A DNA stretch of 64,000 bases. It comes from an uncultured Eubacteriales bacterium. Lineage in GTDB: Bacteria; Bacillota; Clostridia; Oscillospirales; CAG-272. The translations under genes were made by a program, and so were the position numbers. Below are positions 1 to 9,430 of the stretch, piece after piece. Below the pieces are notes generated by a model. That model saw nothing but the letters and a program-made list of their open reading frames with translations, did not search any database and had not been told where the DNA came from. The stretch is from NCBI GenBank assembly GCA_934462825.1, contig CAKSIP010000001.1, forward strand, positions 124,001 through 188,000, written 5' to 3'. Position 1 is the first letter of the stretch. Every line of letters starts with the position of its first letter.

Positions 1-518
1 TCGGTCAAATCCATTTCGCTTGTCATGTGGCTGACCTGGCTGTAAGCCGCAAAGCGATCATTCACAAAAAGATAGAAGCAGGAATCCACGCCTTCAAAGT
101 GAATATGCACCGATTTCTGCGCCAGCTCTTTTTCCGAAAGCCACAGGGTGCGAACATAAAGCCCGCACGGATTATCGACCGGCACATGCGGAGGATCCAC
201 AGGGAAAGGATAGTTTACATTGGTATATTGCGGGCTGTCATATCCGCGCCCCAGCTTGGTTTGCCAGCTTTGCGGAACGCTCAGCTTGTCAAACCCGGCC
301 GATGTAAAACCGGGCGCTGTAAAATCGGGCAGCTCGGATTCATTGGAATAATAGTGAAAATCCCAATCCCCGCAAAGCGATACAAATCGATCACTCTCGC
401 CCCGTATCTCTCGCTTCGCCAACGCCTCTGCGCTGTAAGGAATCAAATAAGCATGCGGCTTTTCACAGCCCACATGAAGGGACGCAAGCGATTTGTGAAA
501 GTCAAAACGAAAATTCAT
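1..518 (-). CDS. lacZ: Beta-galactosidase (GH2), N-terminal part only
   Basis: Reading leftward from an ATG at 518, about 172 codons stay open to the window edge, so the C-terminal part is missing. The start is preceded by AAGGAAAAG. The translated N-terminus contains the GH2 jelly-roll features of LacZ: GDWDFHYY, VPQSWQ, YTNVNYPFPVDPPHVP and NPCGLYVR, followed by FEGVDSCFYLFVN. These match the sugar-binding domain of large LacZ-type beta-galactosidases, which hydrolyse terminal beta-galactosides in the cytoplasm. The catalytic TIM barrel lies outside the window, so activity cannot be judged. It follows pheT on the same strand with about 80 bases between, and I see no promoter of its own there. 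Confidence 0.88.
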   Translation of the reverse strand, partial: MNFRFDFHKSLASLHVGCEKPHAYLIPYSAEALAKREIRGESDRFVSLCGDWDFHYYSNESELPDFTAPGFTSAGFDKLSVPQSWQTKLGRGYDSPQYTNVNYPFPVDPPHVPVDNPCGLYVRTLWLSEKELAQKSVHIHFEGVDSCFYLFVNDRFAAYSQVSHMTSEMDLT

Positions 519-549
519 GATTTCTTTTCCTTTCATGGATTTATCAAAG

Positions 550-589
550 TGCGGCGAAGGGGTGCCTGTCGGCCTGAACCTTCGCCGCA
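550..589 (-). terminator. Inverted repeat after pheT
   Basis: An 11-base perfect inverted repeat (TGCGGCGAAGG / CCTTCGCCGCA) with an 18-base loop sits just after the pheT stop codon. The following leftward sequence is only weakly T-rich, so termination may be incomplete and read-through into the beta-galactosidase gene is possible. Confidence 0.45.
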
Positions 590-598
590 AGAAAAAAC

Positions 599-2995
599 TC
601 AAGCACGCAAAGAAATGCCAAACGTATCGGAAAGTGCTTTGACAATTTTGGCACTGACCTTGTCGGCCTCCTCCACCGTCAAGGTGCGGTCGGGCGCCCG
701 CAGAATCACACGCATGGAAACGCTCTTTTTGCCGACTCCGACCTGCGGCCCGCGATAAACATCGAACAGCTTGATGGATTCCACCAGCTTTCCGCCGGCC
801 GTCGCCATAGCCTCCTCGATATGTCCCACTTCCAATTCATCCTCGCAAACAAAGGAGTAATCCCGCGTGGAAGCCGGGAATTTCGGCAGCGGTCTGTACT
901 CCGGCTCTGCCTTCGACAGTGAGAACAGCAAATCGAAGTCGATCGTTGCGACATACACCGGCAGGCTCATACCGTAGTTGTCCGCGGTTTCGGGATGAAC
1001 CTGACCGAGCACGGCCAGAGTTTTGCCCTCTTGCGTCGTCGCCGTCGCGGTGCGGCCGGGATGGAAGGTGGGATTCTCGGTCAGAGCTTCAAATCGCACA
1101 GGGGGAAGGCCGGACAGCGCGAACAGATTTTCGCACACGCCCTTCAGTTTATAGAAGTCGCAATCGCCGTACATGCCCAGCGTAATCACCTTTTTTTCCT
1201 CCGGCAGCTTACCGGCATCGGCATTGGGGATATATACGGTAGCCATTTCATAAAGCGCTACGTTTTCATTGTTGAAATTATTATTCCGCGCCAGCGTTTC
1301 CAGCATGGACGGAATCGCCGTGGTTCGCATCACGCTGGTGTCCTCTCCGAGCGGATTGGAAATCACAATGGATTGGCGCAACGGGCTGTCCGCGGGCAGA
1401 CGAATCTTATCATAATATTTAGGGCTGATAAACGAGAAGGTCTGAATCTCCGAAAGTCCCATTCCGCAAAGCGCGCGGGAACATTCCACCTCAAAGCCTT
1501 GACGACGGGTGCGTCCCCCCTGCGTCATTCCGCCGCGAATCATGGAAGAGCGGATCGTATTGTAGCCGTAGATCCGCAAAATCTCCTCGGCAATGTCGTT
1601 CATGCAGCCAATATCGTCGCGGAAGGAGGGCGCGTACACCTTGCCGTCCTCCACCTTAAAGTCCAGCGAACGGAGAATGTCCGCCATATAGTCCTCGGTC
1701 AGCGAAACGCCGAGGAAGCGGTTGATCCGATCTGCCTCCAGCGGCAACACCGTGACTTTTTTCTTCACCGGGTAAACGTCAATCGTTCCCTCCACCGTTT
1801 CACCGGCGCCGAGCAGGGTGATCAGTTCACAGGCGCGATCAATGGCACCGAGCGTATTTTCGCAGTCCAGCCCTTTTTCAAAGCGAGCCGACGAATCCGT
1901 TCGCATGCCGAGCTTTTTGGCCGTGATCCGAACCGAAGCGCCGAGGAAGCAGGCACTTTCAAAGACAACCGTGGTTGTTGCGTCGGTAATTTCGCTGTTG
2001 GCGCCTCCCATGACGCCGGCCAAAGCAACCGCCTTTTTCCGGTCGGCAATCACAAGCATGGAATCTTCCAGCACGTGATCCTTGTCATCCAGCGATTTGA
2101 AGCTTTCCTTGGGCGTGGCGCGTCGGACGTCAATGGCCGCTCCATCCAGGCATTTATAGTCAAAGGCGTGCATGGGTTGACCATATTCCAGCATCACATA
2201 ATTGGTAATATCCACAATGTTATTGATGGGGCGAATACCGCTCGCCCGCAGTCTCATGCGAAGCCACAGAGGCGAGGGGGCGATTTTCACATTTTTCACT
2301 ACGCGCGCGGTGTAGCGAGAGCAAAGCTCCGGATCGCTGATTTTCACCGAGAGATAGTTCGCAATCGTATCGCCATCGGAAGTAAAGGTCACTTTCGGGG
2401 TGTGCGGGTGGAACGGGCGCCCGAAGCTGACGGCGCTTTCGCGTGCAAGACCGATCACCGACAGACAATCGGGGCGGTTGGACGTAATTTCAAACTCCAC
2501 GCACGCATCCCGAAGCAGCAGCGCCTCCCGAATATCCATGCCCAATTTGTCGCCAAAGCTCTCGTCCAAAATCAAAATTCCATCCTCGGCGGCCCCCGGC
2601 ATATCATGTGTAGTCAGGTTCAGTTCGCTGATGGAGCAAAGCATGCCGTCGGACTCCACGCCGCGCAGCTTTCCGGGCTTGATGACTACGCCGCCCGGCA
2701 GTTTGGCCACAGCCTTGGCCACGGGGACAATGGCGCCTTCAAACACATTTTGCGCGCCGGTCACGATTTGGCGTGTTTCATGGCCGAGATCCAGGGTGCA
2801 AATCTGCAGATGATCACTGTTTTCATGCTTTGCAAGTTTTGTGATCCGTCCGACCACCACGTTTTCTATATCCTCTCCGAAAAGCTCATAGCCCTCCACC
2901 TTGGAGCCGGTATCTGTCATTTTATCGCAGTATTCCTTCAGGCCGATTCCCTTCAGATCCACGAAATCGGACAGCCAATTCATAGACAACTTCAT
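599..2995 (-). CDS. pheT: Phenylalanine--tRNA ligase beta subunit
   Basis: 798 residues, the usual length for bacterial PheT. It forms the alpha2-beta2 enzyme with PheS and charges tRNA-Phe in the cytoplasm. Domains in order: an EMAP/OB tRNA-binding domain (about 40-150, VVVGRITKLAKHENSDHLQ), the B3/B4 editing domain (about 205-380), B5 (about 405-475), a degenerate class II core, and the C-terminal FDX-ACB anticodon-binding domain (about 705-798, PKFPASTRDYSF). The start ATG has AAGGAG nine bases upstream. It lies 37 bases after pheS and is expected to be controlled by the same T-box leader. No truncation or frameshift is seen. Confidence 0.97.
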   Translation of the reverse strand: MKLSMNWLSDFVDLKGIGLKEYCDKMTDTGSKVEGYELFGEDIENVVVGRITKLAKHENSDHLQICTLDLGHETRQIVTGAQNVFEGAIVPVAKAVAKLPGGVVIKPGKLRGVESDGMLCSISELNLTTHDMPGAAEDGILILDESFGDKLGMDIREALLLRDACVEFEITSNRPDCLSVIGLARESAVSFGRPFHPHTPKVTFTSDGDTIANYLSVKISDPELCSRYTARVVKNVKIAPSPLWLRMRLRASGIRPINNIVDITNYVMLEYGQPMHAFDYKCLDGAAIDVRRATPKESFKSLDDKDHVLEDSMLVIADRKKAVALAGVMGGANSEITDATTTVVFESACFLGASVRITAKKLGMRTDSSARFEKGLDCENTLGAIDRACELITLLGAGETVEGTIDVYPVKKKVTVLPLEADRINRFLGVSLTEDYMADILRSLDFKVEDGKVYAPSFRDDIGCMNDIAEEILRIYGYNTIRSSMIRGGMTQGGRTRRQGFEVECSRALCGMGLSEIQTFSFISPKYYDKIRLPADSPLRQSIVISNPLGEDTSVMRTTAIPSMLETLARNNNFNNENVALYEMATVYIPNADAGKLPEEKKVITLGMYGDCDFYKLKGVCENLFALSGLPPVRFEALTENPTFHPGRTATATTQEGKTLAVLGQVHPETADNYGMSLPVYVATIDFDLLFSLSKAEPEYRPLPKFPASTRDYSFVCEDELEVGHIEEAMATAGGKLVESIKLFDVYRGPQVGVGKKSVSMRVILRAPDRTLTVEEADKVSAKIVKALSDTFGISLRA

Positions 2996-3032
2996 AAATT
3001 CATTCTCCTTTCCGTTTTCCGCGTTTTCCTAT

Positions 3033-4046
3033 TCAGAATTGCGAGAGAAAACGAACGTCGTTTTCATATAGCAGGCGCATATCGTCAATGTTGTACTTTC
3101 TCATCACGATTCTCTCAATTCCAAGACCGAAAGCAAAACCGCTGTAAACATCGGGATCAATTCCGCATCCGCGCAACACGTTGGGATGCACCATACCGGC
3201 GCCGAGAATTTCAATCCAGCCCTCTCCCTTGCAAAGCCGACAGCCCTTGCCGCCGCAAACGAAGCAAGAAACGTCCACCTCGGCCGACGGCTCCGTGAAC
3301 GGGAAATGGTGCGGGCGGAACCGGATCCGGGTATCGTCGCCGAACATCTTTTTGGCGAACATTTCCAGCATCCCTTTCAGGTCGCCCATGGTAATCCCCT
3401 GATCCACCACAAGCCCCTCCAGCTGATGGAAAAGCGGCGAATGGGTGGCATCCACCGCATCCGAACGATAAACGCGGCCGGGGGATATGATCCGAATGGG
3501 CGGCTTTTGCTTTTCCATGGTGCGCACCTGCACAGGCGAGGTCTGAGAACGCAAAAGGATCTTGTCGGTGATATAAAACGTATCTTGCGTATCACGGGCC
3601 GGATGATTTTCCGGAATGTTCAACGCCTGGAAGTTATAGTAATCGTACTCCACCTCCGGGCCTTCCACAATGCTGAAGCCCATACCGATAAAAATGTCCT
3701 CCAGCTCCCGCTGCACTTTGGTCAACGGATGAACGTGTCCGGCCGCCGGCAGCGTTCCGGGCATCGTCACGTCAAGTCGCTCGCTTTTCAGCTTCATTTC
3801 CAATTTCTGCTTATTCAGCTCCGCGCTCTTTTCGGCAATGGCTTTTTCAATGTAAACTCTGACGTCATTGGCCAGCTGACCAATGACCGGGCGTTCCTCG
3901 GCAGACAGAGAACCCATGCCGCGCAAAACCGACGTCAGTTCTCCTTTTTTTCCGAGATATTGAATCCGGATTTGCTCCAGATCCGCGCCCGATTCATTCA
4001 GCTTTTTCAGCGCTTCGGCTTTAATGCGGGCTAATACTTCTCTCAT
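3033..4046 (-). CDS. pheS: Phenylalanine--tRNA ligase alpha subunit
   Basis: 337 residues from the ATG at 4046 ([12 protein letters not shown]), which matches the family length. The frame is open far upstream through the T-box leader, but that extension has no homology and is not translated. There is an N-terminal coiled-coil arm (about 1-85) that contacts tRNA, then the class II catalytic domain with motif 2 ([15 protein letters not shown]), FHQLEG and motif 3 (GLGIERIVM). A Cys-rich stretch [17 protein letters not shown], common in Firmicute PheS, is present. It supplies the active site for Phe activation. First gene of the pheST unit. Confidence 0.97.
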   Translation of the reverse strand: MREVLARIKAEALKKLNESGADLEQIRIQYLGKKGELTSVLRGMGSLSAEERPVIGQLANDVRVYIEKAIAEKSAELNKQKLEMKLKSERLDVTMPGTLPAAGHVHPLTKVQRELEDIFIGMGFSIVEGPEVEYDYYNFQALNIPENHPARDTQDTFYITDKILLRSQTSPVQVRTMEKQKPPIRIISPGRVYRSDAVDATHSPLFHQLEGLVVDQGITMGDLKGMLEMFAKKMFGDDTRIRFRPHHFPFTEPSAEVDVSCFVCGGKGCRLCKGEGWIEILGAGMVHPNVLRGCGIDPDVYSGFAFGLGIERIVMRKYNIDDMRLLYENDVRFLSQF

Positions 4047-4097
4047 AAAATCATGTTTCCTTTCCGAATGTTTTATTTTTATAAAATTCATTTTCAA

Positions 4098-4375
4098 TAA
4101 AAAAAACCGTCCCTCATTCTTACACAAGGGACGGGGCAAAGCTCCGCGGTACCACCCGATTTTCGGCGGCGATACATCGAACGCAACCGACACTTTAAGG
4201 CTTTTAACGGGGCCTCTCCGGCCAAAAGCTATCGTCCACCGACAAAAAAAGCCTGCGGATTTCCCTTTTGCGGCTCCCAAGCGAAGGGCCGGCATCCCGT
4301 CACACGGCGCTTTCAGCCATAGGCGCCGTTCTCTGTCGTGACATCCGAATGCAAGCCGACTTGTTCTCAGCCTTT
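4098..4375 (-). promoter_or_regulatory. Phe T-box riboswitch upstream of pheST
   Basis: Read leftward, the leader shows all main T-box parts. Stem I is closed by CGGCT (4354-4358) pairing with AGCCG near 4275. An AGAGA-type bulge is followed by the apical loop sequence GGCTGAAAGC. The specifier triplet TTC (Phe) is at 4283-4285, just before the conserved GGGAGC. The T-box GGGTGGTACCGCGG is at 4144-4157, and a strong terminator hairpin (GTCCCT...AGGGAC) runs into eight T at about 4098-4136. Uncharged tRNA-Phe is expected to stabilise the antiterminator and switch on pheST. The boundaries are approximate. Confidence 0.95.
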
Positions 4376-4497
4376 TCATTGTTTCACTTTGACATGGTTT
4401 CTCTTTTCTGCGTCTGCGCTTTGCTTGTTCCGCGCTTCTGCGCCGGACAGACAAATTCTTTGCAAAAAAGAGTCAGTAAAGAGTAAAAAGCACTTAT

Positions 4498-4525
4498 ATT
4501 ATATCACAATCTCCTTATTTTGCAA
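4498..4525 (-). promoter_or_regulatory. Sigma-A promoter for pheST leader
   Basis: Leftward promoter with -35 TTGCAA (4520-4525), a 16-base spacer and -10 TATAAT (4498-4503) preceded by TGA (extended -10). It would start the transcript near 4491, leaving about 445 bases of leader before pheS. Confidence 0.75.
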
Positions 4526-4590
4526 GGTTTTTGCGAAAAAAACGATACAAAGAATCGGTTTTGACCTTTTTTCGCAAAAGCCCTGAGCAA

Positions 4591-4623
4591 TGGGACGTTC
4601 CGAAAAGCACGGTTCCCGTCCCA
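4591..4623 (-). terminator. Inverted repeat after the DUF1294 gene
   Basis: TGGGACG...CGTCCCA with an inner CCG/CGG lies immediately after the DUF1294 stop. A second, longer A/T-rich repeat (TTTTGCGAAAAAA at about 4529 with TTTTTTCGCAAAA at 4567-4579) follows. Either could end the gltX-glnS transcript; the U-tracts are not strong. Confidence 0.4.
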
Positions 4624-4626
4624 CCG

Positions 4627-4947
4627 TCAAGCTAAGCCGAACACAGATAAAATCCGATCGCCGACATTGAAATGCAGCCACAGCCAGACAGCAATCACCT
4701 GGCACAGGAGGATTACCGGGATTCCCAGCATAAATTTCAGATGCAGCGTTTTATGACGGATCAGCAGCATCGTCAAATACATGGCGAGCGATCCGCCGGC
4801 CGCGGCCAAAAGCAACAGCGTGCGTTCCCGCGTGCGCCACTGCGTCAATGCTTTAGACGCATATTTATCATAGCACGTTACCACCGCAGACAGCACCGAA
4901 ATAAAAATCAGATAAATCCACGGCCATTTTGACAAAAGAACATCCAT
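4627..4947 (-). CDS. DUF1294 family small membrane protein
   Basis: 106 residues with about three hydrophobic segments (residues 8-25, 43-62, 72-94). It has the DUF1294 signatures: YDKYASK, RERTLLLLAAAGGSLA and RHKTLHLKFMLGIP. The function of the family is unknown; some members are fused to cold-shock domains in other bacteria. The start overlaps the glnS stop by one base (TAATG), which implies translational coupling to GlnS, although no functional link to tRNA charging is known. Confidence 0.85.
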   Translation of the reverse strand: MDVLLSKWPWIYLIFISVLSAVVTCYDKYASKALTQWRTRERTLLLLAAAGGSLAMYLTMLLIRHKTLHLKFMLGIPVILLCQVIAVWLWLHFNVGDRILSVFGLA

Positions 4948-6611
4948 TACTTTTTCGGGAAGCTGTCCTTCAAGCCCACAATCCGGTTAAAGACGCCAGC
5001 CTTCTTGGTGTCCTTGCAGAAGTACCCGGTTCTGACAAACTGAAATTTCTCTCCGGGCGCCGCCTCGGTCAAGGCCGGCTCAATCCGCGCGTGCTCCACC
5101 ACCGTCAGCGAGTTCGGATTGATAAAATCGGTATAATCCTTATCATCCGGTTTGTCGGAGGGATTTTCCAGGGTGGTTAAATTGTCGTAAAGATGCAACG
5201 TGACCTCCTCCGATTCCTGTGCGGAGAGCCAATGAATGGTTCCCTTGATCTTACGTCCGTCCACGGGGTTTCCGTTTCCGGTGGCAAGATCGGCCGTACA
5301 GCGGATTTCACGAAGGGTTCCGTCATCATTTTTCACCACCTCGTCGCAACGAACGATATAGGCGCCCATCAAGCGAACCTCGCCCTCCGGCTTCATGCGG
5401 AAGAACTTGGGAGGCGGCACTTCGGCGAAGTCGTCCGCATCAATATACAGCTCCCGGGTAAAGGCCACGCGGCGCGTGCCGGCTTCGGAATCTTGCGGAT
5501 TGTTGGGGACTTCAAAATATTCCTTCTTATCGCTCGGATAATTGGTAACAACGACTTTGATGGGGTGAACAACGGCAATGCGGCGAGGCGCCGTAAGATT
5601 CAATTCCTCACGCAGGCACGCCTCCAGCTGCCGAATATCCACAAGGCTGTCGGATTTTGCCACGCCGGTTCGGTTGATAAAATCCAAAATGGAAGAAGCG
5701 GTATAGCCGCGACGACGCAGGCCGCACAGCGTGGGCATACGAGGATCGTCCCAACCGTCCACCGCGCCGCTTTCCACCAAGGTGCGCAAAAAGCGCTTGG
5801 AAAGCACGGTGTAGGTAATATTCAGGCGGGCAAATTCAATCTGACGGGGAAATCCGGCGGGATTGCCGGGCAGCTCCACATGATCCCGCACCCAATTGTA
5901 AAGCGGGCGATGAATTTCATATTCAAGAGAGCACAGTGAATGGGTGATGCCCTCCAGGGCGTCCTGAATCGGATGGGCAAAATCGTACATCGGGAAAATA
6001 CACCACTTGGTTCCCTGACGATGATGCTCCACGTATTTGATGCGGTAAATAACGGGATCGCGCATGCAGAAGTTTCCTGAGGCCAGATCAATTTTGGCGC
6101 GAAGCGTATATTTTCCCTCGGGAAATTCCCCGTTTTTCATCCGTTCAAAAAGCGCAAGGCTCTCCTCTGCCGGACGGTCGCGGTAGGGGGACACGGCCGG
6201 ATGCGTCAAATCGCCGCAATACTTCGGATCCCGAAATTCCTCCGCCGACAGCTCACAAACATAAGCCAAGCCCTTGCGAATCAGCTGGCAGGCCAGCGCA
6301 TAGTCGGTTTCAAAATAGTCCGAGCCGTAAAAGAACCGATCTTCCCAATCAAAGCCGAGCCAATGAATGTCCTCTTTGATGGCGTCCACATACTCGACGT
6401 CCTCCTTGGCAGGGTTTGTATCGTCCATCCGCAAATTGCAAACGCCGTTATATTTCCGTGCCGTGCCGAAATCGACGCACAGGGCCTTGCAGTGGCCGAT
6501 ATGCAAATAGCCGTTCGGCTCGGGGGGGAACCGGGTGTGTACCTTCATGCCCGGATTGTTTTTCAAATCCTCGTCAATAATATCCTGAATAAAGTTTCGT
6601 TCCATTTCCAT
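4947..6611 (-). CDS. glnS: Glutamine--tRNA ligase
   Basis: 554 residues, full-length GlnRS, a class I synthetase charging tRNA-Gln in the cytoplasm. The HIGH signature is PEPNGYLHIGH (HIGH at 37-40) and the KMSKS-type loop is VLSKR (about 270). DDTNP, GLRRRGYTA and the C-terminal beta-barrel anticodon-binding region are present. The frame has ATGs at codons 1 and 3 and the exact start is uncertain. It lies 33 bases after gltX. Its presence argues for direct Gln-tRNA formation rather than relying only on the GatCAB route; whether GatCAB also exists cannot be seen here. Confidence 0.96.
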   Translation of the reverse strand: MEMERNFIQDIIDEDLKNNPGMKVHTRFPPEPNGYLHIGHCKALCVDFGTARKYNGVCNLRMDDTNPAKEDVEYVDAIKEDIHWLGFDWEDRFFYGSDYFETDYALACQLIRKGLAYVCELSAEEFRDPKYCGDLTHPAVSPYRDRPAEESLALFERMKNGEFPEGKYTLRAKIDLASGNFCMRDPVIYRIKYVEHHRQGTKWCIFPMYDFAHPIQDALEGITHSLCSLEYEIHRPLYNWVRDHVELPGNPAGFPRQIEFARLNITYTVLSKRFLRTLVESGAVDGWDDPRMPTLCGLRRRGYTASSILDFINRTGVAKSDSLVDIRQLEACLREELNLTAPRRIAVVHPIKVVVTNYPSDKKEYFEVPNNPQDSEAGTRRVAFTRELYIDADDFAEVPPPKFFRMKPEGEVRLMGAYIVRCDEVVKNDDGTLREIRCTADLATGNGNPVDGRKIKGTIHWLSAQESEEVTLHLYDNLTTLENPSDKPDDKDYTDFINPNSLTVVEHARIEPALTEAAPGEKFQFVRTGYFCKDTKKAGVFNRIVGLKDSFPKK

Positions 6612-6644
6612 GGCGTTCTTGTTCCTGATTCCTTTCTCAATTTC

Positions 6645-8345
6645 TCATTGGCCGTTCGCCAGCCGTGCGCTCATCGCCTGCAGCCGGGCGATCACCTTGT
6701 CCCGCCCGAGCACCTGCATAACCGCATACATATCGGGGGAGTTCAATTTCCCCGTCACGGCCACGCGCAAAAACATGCAAACGTCCGCCACGCTGCCCTT
6801 GTATTTTTCCGGCTCCTGCTTGTATAGCTTTACATCGGGCGCAAAGCCGAGGTCTTCCGACACCGCCTTGATGGTATCAAACCATGCGTTCTGATCCGCG
6901 TTTTCGTCATACACAGCCGCACATTGATCCAGCGCGGCTTGAATGTCTTTCGGATCAAAATTTTCAGGATAGGCATCTTCAATCACAAAATAACGGTCGA
7001 AGAAGAAGCCCATATACCCCTTGACCTCGCTCCACACAGCAAAATCCTTCCGCGGCTTTTTCCCGCCGCGGCCGATTTGAAGAATGGCCTTCGTCATCGC
7101 CGGCTCTCTTTCCAGCTCTGCGGCAAAGGGGGGATCAAACTGCCGCGCGTAGGCGGTCAGCTTGTCGTAAACCTGCTCGGCGGTCATTTTGGAAAGAACA
7201 TTTTTGGAAACATCGTTCAGCTTGTTAAAATCAAACAAGCAGCCGGAGGCCGACATTTTTTTGATGCTGAAGGGGAAATCCGTATAGGGCTTTTCGGGGT
7301 TTTGCGCGTGCCACTCCTCAAAGTTGGAGTTGAGCAACGTCATGATATATTCGCAAACACATTCGGGCGCGTACCCCATTCGCTTGTAGTCCTCCAAATT
7401 GGCGCCCATATCCCGCTTGGACAATTTTTTCTTGTTTCCGTTTTCGTCCAAGCGCATAATCTGTGCGATATGCATGTATTTCGGTGCCTTGAAGCCAAGA
7501 TAACGGAACAGCTGGATATGCTTGGCAAGGCTGGGCAGCCACTCCTCGCCGCGGATCACATGGGTGGTTCCCATCAAATGGTCGTCCACGGCATGAGCAA
7601 AATGGTACGTGGGGATTCCGTCGCTTTTCAGGAGCACAAAATCCTCGTCATTTTCGGGGATTTCAAGATTCCCTTTGCAAAGATCCGTTACGCGAAGCTT
7701 CCGGTTCGGATCGCCGTCCGAAAGCAGCCGCAACACAAACGGATGCCCGGCCTGTAGCTCGGCCTCTGCCTGCTCCAACGAAATAGCGCGCCGCTTTTCC
7801 TGCTCGGCTTTCATTGAAGCCGAGGCATCGACATGCCAATCGCGGCTTTGGATCTCCGCTTTTTTATCGGTTTTCGCCAGCATTTCCAATTCTTCTTCGG
7901 TCGAGAAACAGGGGTAGGCCTTCCCTTCCCGCACCAACTGCTTGGCATAAACATGATAGATCGGCGCCCGCAGGCTTTGCTTATAGGGGCCGTAGTCGCC
8001 CTGATCGGACACCTTGCCGTCCGGGCCAAGGATAGCGCCCTCATCAAAGTGAATCCCGTAGTCGGCCAGCGTGGTAATCAGCGCTTCGGCCGCGCCGGGA
8101 ATTTCGCGCTTTGCGTCGGTATCTTCAATGCGCAAGTAAAAAACGCCGCCGCTTTGGTGAGCCAATCTTTCTCCGACTGTCGTGGGAAAAAGACCGCCGA
8201 AATGGACAAAGCCGGTCGGGCTGGGGGCAAAACGAGTTACCTTGGCCCCTTCGGGCAATTTGCGCGGAGGGTATTTGTTTTCCATATCCTCCGGTGTTTC
8301 TGTCACTTGCGGAAAAAGAAGCTCCGCCAAACGATTCCAATCCAT
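6645..8345 (-). CDS. gltX: Glutamate--tRNA ligase
   Basis: 566 residues from the ATG at 8345, preceded by AGGAAAGGTG; the longer open frame upstream (50 codons) has no homology. Class I GluRS with the HIGH region PSPTGFVHFGG (HIGH replaced by HFGG at 48-51, a change common in clostridial GltX), FYLRIEDTD, HVIRGEEWLPS and the KLSKR loop. The C-terminal half is the helical anticodon-binding cage. The N-terminal extension of about 35 residues before the catalytic core is typical of the longer clostridial form. It appears to be cotranscribed with glnS. Confidence 0.95.
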   Translation of the reverse strand: MDWNRLAELLFPQVTETPEDMENKYPPRKLPEGAKVTRFAPSPTGFVHFGGLFPTTVGERLAHQSGGVFYLRIEDTDAKREIPGAAEALITTLADYGIHFDEGAILGPDGKVSDQGDYGPYKQSLRAPIYHVYAKQLVREGKAYPCFSTEEELEMLAKTDKKAEIQSRDWHVDASASMKAEQEKRRAISLEQAEAELQAGHPFVLRLLSDGDPNRKLRVTDLCKGNLEIPENDEDFVLLKSDGIPTYHFAHAVDDHLMGTTHVIRGEEWLPSLAKHIQLFRYLGFKAPKYMHIAQIMRLDENGNKKKLSKRDMGANLEDYKRMGYAPECVCEYIMTLLNSNFEEWHAQNPEKPYTDFPFSIKKMSASGCLFDFNKLNDVSKNVLSKMTAEQVYDKLTAYARQFDPPFAAELEREPAMTKAILQIGRGGKKPRKDFAVWSEVKGYMGFFFDRYFVIEDAYPENFDPKDIQAALDQCAAVYDENADQNAWFDTIKAVSEDLGFAPDVKLYKQEPEKYKGSVADVCMFLRVAVTGKLNSPDMYAVMQVLGRDKVIARLQAMSARLANGQ

Positions 8346-8478
8346 ATGTGAATCACCTTTCCTGATGAAGATAAATTGATTTTGATCTGCTTTGCTCGGC
8401 ACGATTGCCGCGCTTTCAACAAACCGTCCCAACGGAACGGCTTTTCCCGTTTCAAAGCTCCTTGAAAGGCCGCTTGCT

Positions 8479-9111
8479 TCAAAAGTCGTCGTCAAAGCCG
8501 TAAAGAAGCGCTTCCTTCAAGAGCGCCGGCGCGCCATGGCCGGGATACAGCCTCAGGTTGCCGGGAAGCTTCGCCAGCTTTTGCAAAGAAGCCGCCATTT
8601 GCTTTTCATTGCCGCCGTAAAGGTCGCAACGGCCCACGCCACAGGCAAACAGCGTATCTCCGCTGCAAACGGCATGGCCGCAAAGATAGCAAACCGAGCC
8701 TTGCGTATGCCCGGGCGTATGCAGGACGCAAACCTTCTCCCCGCCCAAGGGAATTGTATCCCCGTCCTGCAGAAAAACATCTGCCGACGGCACGGAAAAG
8801 GGGCGACCGAAAAAGGTCGTGTAGGCATTTTTCTGTCCATCCGTCAAGAGGGGGGCATCCTCCGCATGCACATATACGGGAACGTCCCATTCTTTTTTCA
8901 AGGCCGGCAATCCGTAAATATGATCGAAGTGACCGTGCGTCAAAAGGATTCCCTCCACGCACAGGTTTCTTTCTCGCAAAATCGGCAGCAGTTTTTCCCC
9001 GCCGGCCCCCGGATCCACAATCAAAGCACGGCGTCCGACCAGGATTGCATAACAGCAAGAGTCCAACATTCCCCGACACAAAAGCTCCACTTGAATCGCA
9101 GCATCCGACAT
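8479..9111 (-). CDS. MBL-fold metallo-hydrolase, glyoxalase II-like
   Basis: 210 residues. It has the metallo-beta-lactamase metal motif THGHFDH (58-64), a third-metal-ligand region HTPGHTQGSVCY, SGDTLF, and a late YPGHG. This is the compact GloB/YcbL type that lacks the long C-terminal glutathione-binding helices, so it is probably a thioester or other small-molecule hydrolase of unknown substrate. It lies 133 bases upstream of gltX on the same strand and likely leads that transcript. The start ATG is preceded only by a weak AGAGAG. Confidence 0.88.
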   Translation of the reverse strand: MSDAAIQVELLCRGMLDSCCYAILVGRRALIVDPGAGGEKLLPILRERNLCVEGILLTHGHFDHIYGLPALKKEWDVPVYVHAEDAPLLTDGQKNAYTTFFGRPFSVPSADVFLQDGDTIPLGGEKVCVLHTPGHTQGSVCYLCGHAVCSGDTLFACGVGRCDLYGGNEKQMAASLQKLAKLPGNLRLYPGHGAPALLKEALLYGFDDDF

Positions 9112-9271
9112 CCCGACAGGCTCTCTTTCTTATTTTTTTGCTTTTGGCTTTTTGCTTTTCCGTTGACTTTTGCTTTCCCGTTTTGGCAGATGGGATTTTT
9201 CGCGCAAGGGCTTGTCCCTCCCGCCAAAGAAAGCAAGCCCTAAAGCAAGCAATTTCCATTATATCTATTTT

Positions 9272-9300
9272 ATTATATCACTTTCTTTGTGTGCTGTCTA
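9272..9300 (-). promoter_or_regulatory. Promoter for metallo-hydrolase/gltX/glnS
   Basis: Leftward -35 TAGACA (9295-9300), 17-base spacer, -10 TATAAT (9272-9277) with TGA directly before it. A second TATAAT lies about 14 bases downstream. Confidence 0.7.
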
Positions 9301-9381
9301 CCGTTTCATCAAATTTTCTTTTCGCGTTTCAAGCAAAGCTCTCCGGGCCTTTACAAGCCAAAAGCCGCTCCTTTCGGTCGC

Positions 9382-9430
9382 AAAAAAAGGGAGAGCTGAA
9401 AACTCTTTCTGAGTTCTCAGCTCTCCCTTT
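9382..9430 (-). terminator. Terminator of the rpiR-to-ispH operon
   Basis: Long inverted repeat: AAAGGGAGAGCTGA...TCAGCTCTCCCTTT. On the leftward strand it is followed by seven T. Its core resembles other palindromes in the window at 28596 and 57354. Confidence 0.85.

Noticed and set aside
995..3298. 767-codon rightward open frame
   Set aside because: It lies antisense to pheT and pheS, has low-complexity His/Arg-rich translation and no ribosome binding site; a shadow of the real genes.
4047..4454. N-terminal extension of PheS
   Set aside because: The extension is the T-box leader RNA read as codons; the normal PheS start has its own ribosome binding site.
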